Assembly (NCBI GenBank): GCA_038255145.1 | Contig: JBBSLP010000069.1 | Coordinates: 1-32,561, forward strand | Source of the DNA: WHTX01 sp038255145 | Lineage (GTDB): Bacteria > Actinomycetota > Acidimicrobiia > Acidimicrobiales > CAIXPF01 | Direction of reading: 5' to 3' | DNA: 32,561 nucleotides | Shown: one piece after another, positions 23,592 to 31,430 of the stretch | Position numbering within the stretch: position 1 is the stretch's first letter | How the letters are laid out: each line of letters starts with the position of its first letter | Program-made: the position numbers and the translations under genes | Notes under the pieces: model-generated | Seen by the model: only the letters and a program-made list of their open reading frames with translations | What the model was told of the DNA's origin: nothing | Databases searched by the model: none

Positions 23592-24848
23592 TCACAACTC
23601 CTGGTGGGGGCCCGTCGCCCGACCGTGCAGGAAGGCCAGCACGGTGGCCCGGCCCGCAGGGGTCAGGGAGCTGCGCCCGGGCTCGCCCTCGGCGTCGAGC
23701 AGGCCCAGCACCCACCACCAGCGCAGCACCTCGGTCAGGGCCCAGGAGATGTCTTCCCTGGTCAGAGGCCCTTCGCTGGTGCGCCAGCCCTGCCCCGCCA
23801 CCTCGGCCACCCCCACCTCGACACCCCCGGGGCCCAGGGCACCGTCCGGGGTGCCCAGCAGCCGGGCTGCGGCCAGCTCGGCCACGGTGGCCTCGAACTC
23901 GTTGCCGGCCAGGGTGGACGCCATCAGCCGCCACAACCTCACGGGGTCCTCGATGAGGGCGGCACCGGCCCGGGTGGTGCGCAGTTCACGGCCCCGGCGG
24001 CGCACCAGGCGCAGCCGGGCCGCCACCTCGCGCAGGGAGCCCAGCTCGGCCACGTCCGCCTCGCTGCGGGGGGGCCGGGCCTCGGCACCGTCAGCAGGGG
24101 CGTAGGGCCACCACCACGGGAAGCGGGACACGGCGTCGCGGACCAGAGCAGGTGACAGGTAGCCCGTGGCCGTCAGCGCAGCACCGTCCCGGCACGCCGT
24201 CAGCAGCCACAGCATGGGCCCGGTGGCGACGGAGGGGTCGGCGGGAGGATCGGGCGGGGACAGCACCTGGTTGGCGATGCGCTCCCGCCACGAACGCTGG
24301 CGGTGGGTGGCGCTGGTGGCGATCCAGTGCTCGACGCGCTCCGTGGTCACCGCTGTGGCCCACGTCTGGGTCAGCCGCCCGGGCATGGGCTCGGCCAGGG
24401 CCTCGGCCTGGACCTGGGCCGCCACCACCCGCCAACGGCCGCAACCCGGTTCCAGCCGGCCGGCGTCGATGGCCGCCTCCAACGCCCGTTCGATGTGGGC
24501 GGCGGCGGCGTCCTCGTCGGGACCGCGGACGTCGGCCCAGCTCAGCTCGTCGGTGTCCACGGGCTCGACGCCGGAGTCGGCCGCCGCGGCCGCGGCCAGG
24601 TCCAGGCCCTCGTCGGGGTCCTCCAGCCAGGCGTCGAGCACCGCGCTGGTGGTCTCGGACGAGGCGATGGCCGCGTAGCGGTGCAGGCCCAGCTCCTCGA
24701 AGAGGGCGGTGGTCGCCTCGACCAGGGGGTCCCACGCCGTGGCCGGCCACGTCCGGGGCAGCTCGAGCCACAGGAAGCGCTGGACCGAGGACTGGGAGAG
24801 CAGTTCGAGGCCCTCGCCCGACGTCAGGGCGTCCGCCGCGTGGTCCAC
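23592..24848 (-). CDS. Unknown protein with C-terminal winged-helix-like region; start uncertain
   Basis: The 418-residue frame has a helical, acidic first half and a second half (about 210-330) with GPMLWLLTACRDGAALTATG then YLSPALVRDAVSRF, and LRLVRRRGRELRTTRAGAAL. This resembles the C-terminal region of some actinobacterial proteins annotated as pRiA4b ORF-3-like, whose function is unknown. LTATGYLSP and TRAGAALIEDP look like two winged-helix wings. GTG 24848 is the first ordinary start, but in-frame, protein-like codons continue upstream to a TAG at 24948-24950. A CTG at 24917 has GGAG six bases ahead and would add 23 residues (LSARQVDAAVAAIATRTP). Rare CTG initiation or loss of an N-terminal domain are both possible. 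Confidence 0.72.
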   Translation of the reverse strand: MDHAADALTSGEGLELLSQSSVQRFLWLELPRTWPATAWDPLVEATTALFEELGLHRYAAIASSETTSAVLDAWLEDPDEGLDLAAAAAADSGVEPVDTDELSWADVRGPDEDAAAAHIERALEAAIDAGRLEPGCGRWRVVAAQVQAEALAEPMPGRLTQTWATAVTTERVEHWIATSATHRQRSWRERIANQVLSPPDPPADPSVATGPMLWLLTACRDGAALTATGYLSPALVRDAVSRFPWWWPYAPADGAEARPPRSEADVAELGSLREVAARLRLVRRRGRELRTTRAGAALIEDPVRLWRLMASTLAGNEFEATVAELAAARLLGTPDGALGPGGVEVGVAEVAGQGWRTSEGPLTREDISWALTEVLRWWWVLGLLDAEGEPGRSSLTPAGRATVLAFLHGRATGPHQEL

Positions 24849-24965
24849 CCAACCGGCCAGGTGGGGGGTTCGGGTGGCGATGGCGGCGACGGCGGCATCG
24901 ACCTGTCGGGCGCTCAGGGTGGGCTCCAGTTCACGGGGCCGACGACGCTAACGCGACGGCGCCGG

Positions 24966-26087
24966 TCAGCTGGCCAGCACGGCCAGGGCGTGGCGCTCGA
25001 CGACATCGGCGGGGGCGGGGCCGTCGACCAGCTCGACGACCAGGCCCAGCCCCAGGCCCTCGGCCGCCTGCCAGCCGATGGACGATCCCGGTCGGGGAGC
25101 ATCGAGGAGGGGCAGTCCCACCCGGGCCGCGTACCCGCCGCAGCCGGCCGCCGCGGTGTCCCCGCACACCACCGCCCCCCAGGGCTGGTGGTACCACAGG
25201 GTCAGCTGGGGCCCGATGGCCCGTACCAGGGCCATCACCGCCTGGGTCTCCGGTTCCGACGCCGGTCCCGGACCGCTGTCGTAGCCCCCGCTGGTCAGGG
25301 GATCGGTGCCCGGTGCCAGCCAGCCCGTGGGGAAGTTGCGGTTGAGGTCCACCCCGTGGCTGTTGGTGCGCCGGCCCACGGCCTCACCATCGGGGTTGAG
25401 GGTGGGCACGATCCACAGCTCGAGGTCGGTGGGCAGGGGCAGGGTCATGAGCAGGTCGGTGATGGCCCGCCCTGCCGGCTCCTCACCGTGGATGACGCCG
25501 ACGGCCAGCACCCGCCGGGTGGGGGTCGGTCCCCCCTGACGCCGCCACGCCACCAGGGGACGACCATCGACGGAGGTGCCGAAGGTGGTGGCCACGGGCC
25601 CGGTGTCGACACAGGTGGTCCCCCGGGCGGCCATGGCCGCTCGCAACGAGGTGGCCTGGTCGGGGTCGATCACGGCCCGATCGGCGTGCCAGCTGACATC
25701 GGTGCACGTCAACGTGCCCCCGGCGGCCATGGCCAGCATGACCACGTACCGGGTGTTGGGGCAGTCCAGGCCCAGTGCGGCCAGCTCGACCACCTCGCCG
25801 GGTCCGATGAGGCCCTGGGCCGCCGCCCACACGACGTCGGCGCACCCCACCGCCGCTCCCTGGCGGTGCAGCTGGGCCAGCAGGTCCCCCTGGGGGGTCG
25901 CCGCGACCCCCATCACCGTCGCCGGCGGCGTGGTGGTCGTCGCCGTCGTGTCCGTCGCCACCGCGGCGTCCGTCGCCGCCGTCATCGCCGCTGCGTCCAC
26001 CGCCGGCGCCGCCACGGCCGCCGGTGCCCCCACGAACAGCAGGGCCACGGTGGTCACCAGCCTCAGCCACACCGCCGTCCCACCCAT
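24966..26087 (-). CDS. Secreted M14 zinc carboxypeptidase with an N-terminal Cys-paired repeat
   Basis: The 373-residue protein starts with a signal peptide (hydrophobic 8-20, likely cut after AVAAPA-type sequence near 26-28) and a Thr-rich spacer. Residues 82-109 and 128-159 form two copies of a motif C-x-D-V-x-W-x-A...I-x-P...L...G-x-x-C, each bounded by cysteines. The peptidase domain follows: GVIHGEEPAG gives zinc ligands His200 and Glu203, SHGVDLNRNFPTGW holds the substrate-binding Asn-Arg, LWYHQPWG gives His300, and VVELVDG gives catalytic Glu352. It resembles the MpaA/gamma-D-Glu-Dap amidase branch more than digestive carboxypeptidases, so cell-wall peptides may be the target. ATG 26087 is 41 bp from the beta-helix gene on the same strand. 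Confidence 0.9.
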   Translation of the reverse strand: MGGTAVWLRLVTTVALLFVGAPAAVAAPAVDAAAMTAATDAAVATDTTATTTTPPATVMGVAATPQGDLLAQLHRQGAAVGCADVVWAAAQGLIGPGEVVELAALGLDCPNTRYVVMLAMAAGGTLTCTDVSWHADRAVIDPDQATSLRAAMAARGTTCVDTGPVATTFGTSVDGRPLVAWRRQGGPTPTRRVLAVGVIHGEEPAGRAITDLLMTLPLPTDLELWIVPTLNPDGEAVGRRTNSHGVDLNRNFPTGWLAPGTDPLTSGGYDSGPGPASEPETQAVMALVRAIGPQLTLWYHQPWGAVVCGDTAAAGCGGYAARVGLPLLDAPRPGSSIGWQAAEGLGLGLVVELVDGPAPADVVERHALAVLAS

Positions 26088-26128
26088 GGTCGCGATGCTG
26101 CCACGGCGGGCCTCGTCCCGGAGGACGA

Positions 26129-27340
26129 TCAGTAGTAGGTCGGCGTGCAGCCGGCCCAGGCGTTGGCCCGGGCACCCACGGGTTCGCTGTCATCGGCGCA
26201 GGGCAGCACCGTGGCCACGATGGTGTTGGCCGAGATGACGTTGGTGGCGGGGACGGCCCACTGGTTGGCCTCGTCGTTGCCGATGAGGAGCACGCCGTAC
26301 CACGACGAGAGGAGGTTGCGGTTGACCTGGTTCGCCGCGGTGACGGCACCGCCGTAGATGGTGTCGCGGCACAGCAGGATGGCGGCCGAGTGGGCTCCGG
26401 CCGGGCCGGTGGCGCACGACGGGATCCAGGGCTGGCCGTGGTCGAGGAGGGGGTGGGTGATGGTGTTGCCCGTGACGGTCCAGTACGCCCCCAACAGGGA
26501 GAAGCCGGCCCAGCCCGAGTTGTCGTGGACGTGGTTGTACTGGAAGTCGCCGCCCCACACGTTGTAGATGTCCACGCCCGGTCCCACGTTGCCGCCGATG
26601 TCGTTGCCGTGGATGAAGGGGGCGTAGTTCCCCACCGCCGCGTGGTTGGCGGCCACGTAGATGCCGGCGCCGGGCGGGCTGGGGCAGGTGCGGTCGTGGC
26701 CGTTGAAGCGGATGGCGCTGCCGGTGACCTCCATGTCGGAGCCCACGATGGCCACCCCCCAGCAGCGGGCCCCCCGCACCACCATGTCGTCGACGACGAG
26801 GTTGGCGGCGCCGACGCCGCCGGTGGAGGTGTAGTTGGCGTCGATGGTGAAGTGGCGCACCGTGGCCTGGGCCCGGTGCGGGGGCTGGGCCCCGTTGACC
26901 ACGCCTTCGTTGCCGTTGCCGTTCCAGCCCTTGCCCGCCCGCAGCACGATGTCCTCGCTGGCGGCCGCCGGGTTGCCCCGCAGGGTGTGGCCGTCGGGGA
27001 TGACCAGGTAGCGGGTGAGCACCCAGGTGCCGGGCTGCAGCTCGACGCAGGTCTCCATCCGCACCAGGTCCTGGAGGCTGCCCTGGCCCGACCACGACGC
27101 GCACGACCCGCTGGCCGCCTGGGCCGCAGGGGCCAGCGCGTCGGTGGGCAGGTCATCGGTGGGCAGGGTGATGCCGTCACCGGGCATGGGCATGGGCATG
27201 GGCATGGGCCGGGGTGCGGCCTCGGCGGCTGTGGCGTCCGCCGGCTCCTGCGCTGGCGCCACACCGGGCAGGAGGAACAGCGTCGTGACCGCGGCGAGCG
27301 CCGCTGCTGCCACCGCGCGCTTCCATCGACCCTTGATCAC
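26129..27340 (-). CDS. Secreted right-handed parallel beta-helix protein
   Basis: The about 403-residue product starts with a signal peptide (basic VIKGRWKRA then a hydrophobic stretch to about residue 30, ending GVAPAQ). A Pro-Met run (PMPMPMPMP) and a linker lead into a beta-helix of short strands with repeated N/G turns: VIPDGHTLRGNPA, VRHFTIDANY, VVDDMVVRGARCWG, FIHGNDIGGNVGPGVDI and YNHVHDNSGWAGFS. Pectate-lyase-like carbohydrate enzymes and adhesins share this fold; no catalytic set could be assigned. Six or more cysteines fit an exported protein. Start GTG 27340 best matches the signal peptide. It may be co-transcribed with the following M14 peptidase. Confidence 0.85.
   Translation of the reverse strand: MIKGRWKRAVAAAALAAVTTLFLLPGVAPAQEPADATAAEAAPRPMPMPMPMPGDGITLPTDDLPTDALAPAAQAASGSCASWSGQGSLQDLVRMETCVELQPGTWVLTRYLVIPDGHTLRGNPAAASEDIVLRAGKGWNGNGNEGVVNGAQPPHRAQATVRHFTIDANYTSTGGVGAANLVVDDMVVRGARCWGVAIVGSDMEVTGSAIRFNGHDRTCPSPPGAGIYVAANHAAVGNYAPFIHGNDIGGNVGPGVDIYNVWGGDFQYNHVHDNSGWAGFSLLGAYWTVTGNTITHPLLDHGQPWIPSCATGPAGAHSAAILLCRDTIYGGAVTAANQVNRNLLSSWYGVLLIGNDEANQWAVPATNVISANTIVATVLPCADDSEPVGARANAWAGCTPTYY
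27182..27205 (-). repeat. Hexamer repeat (GGGCAT) in the beta-helix gene
   Basis: Four perfect GGGCAT units encode the Pro-Met run just after the signal peptide. Changes in copy number would only alter linker length. Confidence 0.9.
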
Positions 27341-27432
27341 GTCGCGCCCGCTGTTCGTGCCGCCTCGACCTTGCTGCGCACCCACGCTAGCCAGGGAGGC
27401 TGCCGGCCGGACCACGTGGGTACCCCTCGGTG

Positions 27433-27642
27433 ATGGCCAAGGACCTGGAACCCGGCGACCGCGTCACCTGGAAGAGCCACGGGGGTGAGGCCCACGGCGA
27501 GGTCGAGCGCAAGATCACCAGGACGACCAAGATCAAGGGCCACACCGCCGAGCCCACCAAGGACGACCCCCAGTACGTGGTCGAGAGCGACAACGGCGGC
27601 GAAGCGGCCCACAAGCCGGCCGCGCTGAAGCGCGAGCGCTAG
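27433..27642 (+). CDS. DUF2945 / HVA1 Tudor-like small protein
   Basis: The 69-residue protein reads LEPGDRVTWKSHGGEAHGEV, then RKITRTTKIKGHTAEPTKDD and PQYVVESDNGGEAAHKPAAL, matching the DUF2945 (hypervirulence-associated Tudor-domain) family across its whole length. The family is widespread as a small basic cytoplasmic protein of unknown role, often with stress-related genes. ATG 27433 is preceded by GTG 27430, either of which may serve. It is divergent from the beta-helix gene and ends in a large palindrome. Confidence 0.93.
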   Translation: MAKDLEPGDRVTWKSHGGEAHGEVERKITRTTKIKGHTAEPTKDDPQYVVESDNGGEAAHKPAALKRER

Positions 27643-27666
27643 CCGACGGTCGGCCGACCGTCGGCT
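27641..27666. terminator. 26-bp perfect palindrome, probable bidirectional terminator
   Basis: The half-site AGCCGACGGTCGG is followed at once by its exact complement, giving 13 bp with no required loop. It starts within the TAG stop of the DUF2945 gene and ends 14 bp before the stop of the convergent HerA-like gene. Both transcripts would fold the same hairpin. No T-tract follows, as in GC-rich actinobacterial terminators. Confidence 0.75.
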
Positions 27667-27680
27667 CCGCCGGCACCGGA

Positions 27681-30134
27681 TCAGTCGGTCCGCACCCAGA
27701 CCAGGGCCAGCTCGTCGACCTCGATGTCGGCCCTCTCCAGGGGTACGTCGATGGTGTCGATGCGACCGGCGCGGGCGTCGGCCTCGTCGTTGATGGCCTG
27801 GAGCCTGGCGGCCAGGTCGGCCTCGAGCTCGGCCACCGCGTCGCGCCGCTCGTCCAGGCGGTTCTCGGCCGTGGCCATGCGTTCGGCGGCCTGGGAGCTC
27901 ACCCCACCCCTGGACACGACCCGGCTGAGTGAGGAGAGGATGCTGCGGCTGTTGCGGCGCCCGCCCAGCAGGCCGCCGAGGATGCCGGCGCCGGCGTCCA
28001 TGGCCGCGTCACGGCGCTTGCGGTCGCGGTCGGCCGCGCCTTCGCGCACCTTGTCCTCGGCCTTGGCCACCGCGTCCCGGGCCCGTTGCAGCCGGGTCAG
28101 CATGGTGGCCCGCAGCTTGTCGGTCTCGACGTCAGCGGCGTCGTCGGCGGCGGCGGCGCACCGGGTGCGGAAGTCGGCCTCGGACTCGCCCGGTCGGGAG
28201 TAGAGCTTCAGCTCGGCGTTGCGGAACAGCTGCAGGGACAGGTTGCGCAGCAGCCAGCCGGTGAGGTCGCTGCGGGCCGCCGTCCACCACGGCTTGGAGC
28301 CCACCGGGGCGTCGGGCAGCACGTACACGACGGCTCCCGGGCCACCAGGGCCGTCAGGGGCGGCGTCGCGCAGGTCGCGGTCGTCGTAGTCCACCTGACG
28401 GGCCGACGCGGCGTCGAACGTCGCCGCCAGGGGGAAGACCACGGCCTCCCACTCCTGCTGTTGGCGCAGGTCGGCCTTGGTGTCGTCGAACAGCAGCTGG
28501 CACCGGGCCACCACCGCGGCCTGGAGGCGTCGGCCGGTGGGGGAGGCACCCACCCCCGCCGCCCATGCCGCCGCCGGGTCCAGGTGGGCGACGCGGATGC
28601 CAGCGGCGACGGTCGGCGGCACCGAGCTCTCGTCGTCGGCCAGCGACAGAGCCGCCGGAGCCGCCACGGACGGCACGGACGGCGCGGTGGCGTCCGCAGC
28701 CGCGGCGGGTGTGATCGCCGCCGGCTCCGGGGTGGAGGGGGAGCGGCGATCGGCGCTCAGAGCGGTGATCTGCTCGCGCGACAGCGGGCCCCGCAGGTAG
28801 GACATGGCCCAACGCGTCGTGAACGTGAAGGGGTGGTCGGACGAGGTCGTGTGGAACAGGAACTCGCGCTTGCGCAGCCCGCTCAGGGTGTCGCCCAGGG
28901 CGGCGGGGTCGCTGGTCCCCGTCGCCGCGGCCAGCCCGTCCATGAGCCGGGCCTTGTCCCGCTCGGTCTGCAGGCGACCGACCAGCCACGTCCCCGCGTT
29001 GCTCAGGGCCTTGTAGTCGATGTCCACCGGGTTCTGGGTGGCCAGCACCATGCCCACCCCGAAGGCCCGGGCCTGCTTGAAGATGGTGAGGATGGGCTTC
29101 TTGGCCGGCGGCGCCGCGGAAGGGGGGACGTAGCCCACCACCTCGTCCATGTAGATCAGGGCCCGCAGGTTGGCCGTGCCCGGCTGGCGGCGGAACCAGG
29201 TGACGACCTTGGACAGCACCAGGGTGACGACGAACTGGCGCTCCTCGTCGGACAGGTGGGCCAGTTCGACGATGGCGGCCCGGGGGCGACCGTCGGTGCC
29301 GTGGAGCATCGCCTCGATGTCGAGGGGCACGCCCTGGGCCCAGCTGGCGAAGGCGGCCGAGGCCAGCAGCCCGTTGAGGCGCATGGCCAGGGCGGTGCGG
29401 TCGGCCGGGGGGAAGAAGGTGTCGAGGTCGATGACCCCGAGCTTGCGCACCGGGGGGTCCTGGACCTGGTGCACGAGGGAGGCCAGGTCCAGATCGCGGC
29501 CGGCAGCCCAGGATCCGGCCACCAGGTTGGCCAGCAGGATGTGCTCGCGACCCGACAGGGGGTCGCTGTCCACCCCGACCAGGCCCAGCAGGGCGGAGAC
29601 CAGGCCCTCGACCTCGTCCTGGAGCAGCTCGGGATCGGCCCCACCGGCCGGGGCCCGCAGGTCGCCCATCATGTCGAGGGGCACGCCGACGTTCGAGCCC
29701 GGGGTGTAGAGGGTGATGTCGGCGGCGTCGTGGAGGCGCTGGATGCGGGCGCCGTCGATGTCCCAGCCCGCCAGCCCCTCCTTCCAGCTGGTGGCGGCGT
29801 CGGCGGCCACCTGGTCCACCGTCCTGCCCTGGCGGGCCGCGTCGCCGGCGTCCACCCAGGGGGCGAACTGGGCCGCTTCGAGCTGGGGGAAGATGAGGGC
29901 GAGGTTGCCCATGTCGCCCTTGGGGTCGAGGACGAGCACGGGGATGCCGGCCAGGAGCGCCTCCTCGAGCAGCACGATGCCGAGACCGGTCTTGCCCGAC
30001 CCGGTCATGCCCACGATGACACCGTGGGTGGTCAGGTTGGCGGCGTCGTAGAGCACGGCGTCGGTCGTGCGTTCGTGGCTGGTGGGGTCGAGCCGGGCAC
30101 CGAGGTACAGCGACCCCGGGGGCACCTCGGGCAT
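27681..30134 (-). CDS. HerA/DUF853-like ATPase
   Basis: The 817-residue protein is a RecA/FtsK-fold ATPase. VIVGMTGSGKTGL (40-51) is the Walker A loop, VLDPKGDMGNL (68-78) a typical HerA-like element, and LRALIYMDEVVGYVP (323-337) Walker B. GMVLATQNPVDIDYKALSNA contains the sensor stretch. The ATPase part ends near residue 475; a Pro/Ala/Ser linker follows, then a long C-terminal region with coiled-coil character (AKAEDKVREGAADRDRKRRD) and a Gly-rich GILGGLLGGRR insertion. HerA-like ATPases translocate DNA, but no NurA nuclease or conjugation gene lies next to it. ATG 30134 has a strong ribosome binding site, TAGGAGG. It faces away from the alpha/beta-hydrolase gene. Confidence 0.9.
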   Translation of the reverse strand: MPEVPPGSLYLGARLDPTSHERTTDAVLYDAANLTTHGVIVGMTGSGKTGLGIVLLEEALLAGIPVLVLDPKGDMGNLALIFPQLEAAQFAPWVDAGDAARQGRTVDQVAADAATSWKEGLAGWDIDGARIQRLHDAADITLYTPGSNVGVPLDMMGDLRAPAGGADPELLQDEVEGLVSALLGLVGVDSDPLSGREHILLANLVAGSWAAGRDLDLASLVHQVQDPPVRKLGVIDLDTFFPPADRTALAMRLNGLLASAAFASWAQGVPLDIEAMLHGTDGRPRAAIVELAHLSDEERQFVVTLVLSKVVTWFRRQPGTANLRALIYMDEVVGYVPPSAAPPAKKPILTIFKQARAFGVGMVLATQNPVDIDYKALSNAGTWLVGRLQTERDKARLMDGLAAATGTSDPAALGDTLSGLRKREFLFHTTSSDHPFTFTTRWAMSYLRGPLSREQITALSADRRSPSTPEPAAITPAAAADATAPSVPSVAAPAALSLADDESSVPPTVAAGIRVAHLDPAAAWAAGVGASPTGRRLQAAVVARCQLLFDDTKADLRQQQEWEAVVFPLAATFDAASARQVDYDDRDLRDAAPDGPGGPGAVVYVLPDAPVGSKPWWTAARSDLTGWLLRNLSLQLFRNAELKLYSRPGESEADFRTRCAAAADDAADVETDKLRATMLTRLQRARDAVAKAEDKVREGAADRDRKRRDAAMDAGAGILGGLLGGRRNSRSILSSLSRVVSRGGVSSQAAERMATAENRLDERRDAVAELEADLAARLQAINDEADARAGRIDTIDVPLERADIEVDELALVWVRTD

Positions 30135-30337
30135 GGCGGCCTCCTACCTACGAGCGTCTCGAACGGCGGTGGGCCGGAGCATAGGACGGCGTCCCCGTCG
30201 GACCCTCCGCCGGTGGGCCCGGGGACGGCGACCAGAACGAGACAGACTTGACTGCCTCGTCACCTCATCTCCAACAGAGAAGTATCATCTTGCCCAGAAA
30301 TGCATCATCGGTTGTTGCGCCGGGTACGGTTCGGCTT

Positions 30338-31183
30338 GTGACCGCCCCGACCGTCCGCCCTACCGGCCCTCCGAGCGTGCTCCTCCAGATGGGCGAGCTC
30401 CTCGCCGGCATGGAGCTCCTCGCCTTCGGAGCGGTGGCCCCGTGGTTCGCCACGCTGCCCCGTGGCGACGGTCATCCCGTGCTCGTGCTGCCCGGCTTCA
30501 TGGGGGACGACGCCTCGACCCTGCCCCTGCGCACGGTGCTCAAGGGGCTCGGTTACTCCACCTACGGCTGGGACCTGGGCCAGAACATGGGCCCGACCGA
30601 CACCACCCTCGACGGCATGGAAGCCCGACTGCTCGACCTGTCGGCCCGCCACGGCCAGCCGCTCTCCTGCGTCGGCTGGAGCCTGGGCGGTCTGTACGCC
30701 CGTGAGCTGGCCCGGGACTTCCCCGACCACGTCCGTCAGGTCATCTCCATGGGCAGCCCCTTCCGGCTCCGCCCCACCGACCGGACCTCGGCTTCGGCCA
30801 TCGCCGACAAGATCGACCACACCTGGCGCAAGGATGCCCTGCGCATGGCCCAGGACGAGCGGGACAAGCCCTGTCTGCCCGTGCCCTCGACGGCCATCTA
30901 CACCCGGGCTGACGGGGTCGTGAGCTGGCAGTTGTGCATCGACGAGGTGTGCGACGAGCACGAGAACATCGAGGTGCCCGCCACCCACATCGGCCTGGGC
31001 TTCAACCCCGCCGTGGTGGTGGCCGTGGCCGACCGCCTGGCTCTGCCCCAGGGCGAGTGGCGGCCCTTCAAGCCCCCGTGCCTGCTGCGCAGCTGGTACC
31101 CCGAGCCCGCGACCTGGGTCGAACCGGCCAGCGGAGACGACGTGGCCACGGCCCTGGGTGACGTCATGAACTACGCCGCCTGA
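30338..31183 (+). CDS. Alpha/beta-hydrolase (lipase/PGAP1-like esterase)
   Basis: The 281-residue protein has the serine hydrolase pattern: oxyanion-hole region VLVLPGFMGDDAS (48-60), nucleophile elbow CVGWSLGGLYA (111-121, Ser115), acid Asp192 in YTRADGVVSW and His217 in PATHIGLGFN. The DGVVSW and helix-after-nucleophile pattern is close to triacylglycerol lipase/PGAP1-like esterases. No signal peptide is seen. GTG 30338 is chosen because protein-like sequence starts there; no ribosome binding site is present, and a TTG at 30248 gives an extra 30 residues of unlike composition. A 14-bp tandem repeat covers its stop codon. Confidence 0.87.
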   Translation: MTAPTVRPTGPPSVLLQMGELLAGMELLAFGAVAPWFATLPRGDGHPVLVLPGFMGDDASTLPLRTVLKGLGYSTYGWDLGQNMGPTDTTLDGMEARLLDLSARHGQPLSCVGWSLGGLYARELARDFPDHVRQVISMGSPFRLRPTDRTSASAIADKIDHTWRKDALRMAQDERDKPCLPVPSTAIYTRADGVVSWQLCIDEVCDEHENIEVPATHIGLGFNPAVVVAVADRLALPQGEWRPFKPPCLLRSWYPEPATWVEPASGDDVATALGDVMNYAA

Positions 31184-31208
31184 TCAACCCAGCCTGATCA
31201 ACCCAGCC
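31181..31208 (+). repeat. 14-bp tandem duplication at a stop codon
   Basis: Two perfect copies of TGATCAACCCAGCC (31181-31194 and 31195-31208) start with the TGA stop of the hydrolase gene. A degenerate TGAGGCCTGATC follows. It is a local duplication with no evident function. Confidence 0.9.
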
Positions 31209-31315
31209 TGAGGCCTGATCGCTGCCGGGACCCGGGTCTCAGCCGGCGAGCTGGGTGAAAAGAGAACGCCGACGTTCCCCATCCCGGTGAACCCCGCCGT
31301 CATGGAGGAGGAACG

Positions 31316-31338
31316 CGCCGCCTGCGGCCCAGGCGGCG
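31316..31338 (+). terminator. Hairpin between the hydrolase and chitinase genes
   Basis: CGCCGCCTG (31316-31324) pairs perfectly with CAGGCGGCG (31330-31338) across a five-base loop. It could end transcription from the hydrolase gene, or act in the leader of the chitinase mRNA. No T-tract follows. The surrounding 31210-31430 holds no gene. Confidence 0.4.
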
Positions 31339-31430
31339 ACGCGGGGCCGGTGTGGGCCCTTCGGCCTAGCGTGACCCTTGCGGGAGGCGGCCCCCGCAGG
31401 CGGAAACGTTCGGCGGAAGGACATCTCCTC

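Noticed and set aside
30248..30288. A TTGACT box followed by TATCAT as a promoter of the hydrolase gene
   Set aside because: The spacing is 29 bases, far above the usual 16-18, and no other -10 element is in range.
31181..31208. 14-bp direct repeat considered as an attachment site
   Set aside because: No integrase or tRNA gene is near, and the copies are directly adjacent, which fits simple slippage.
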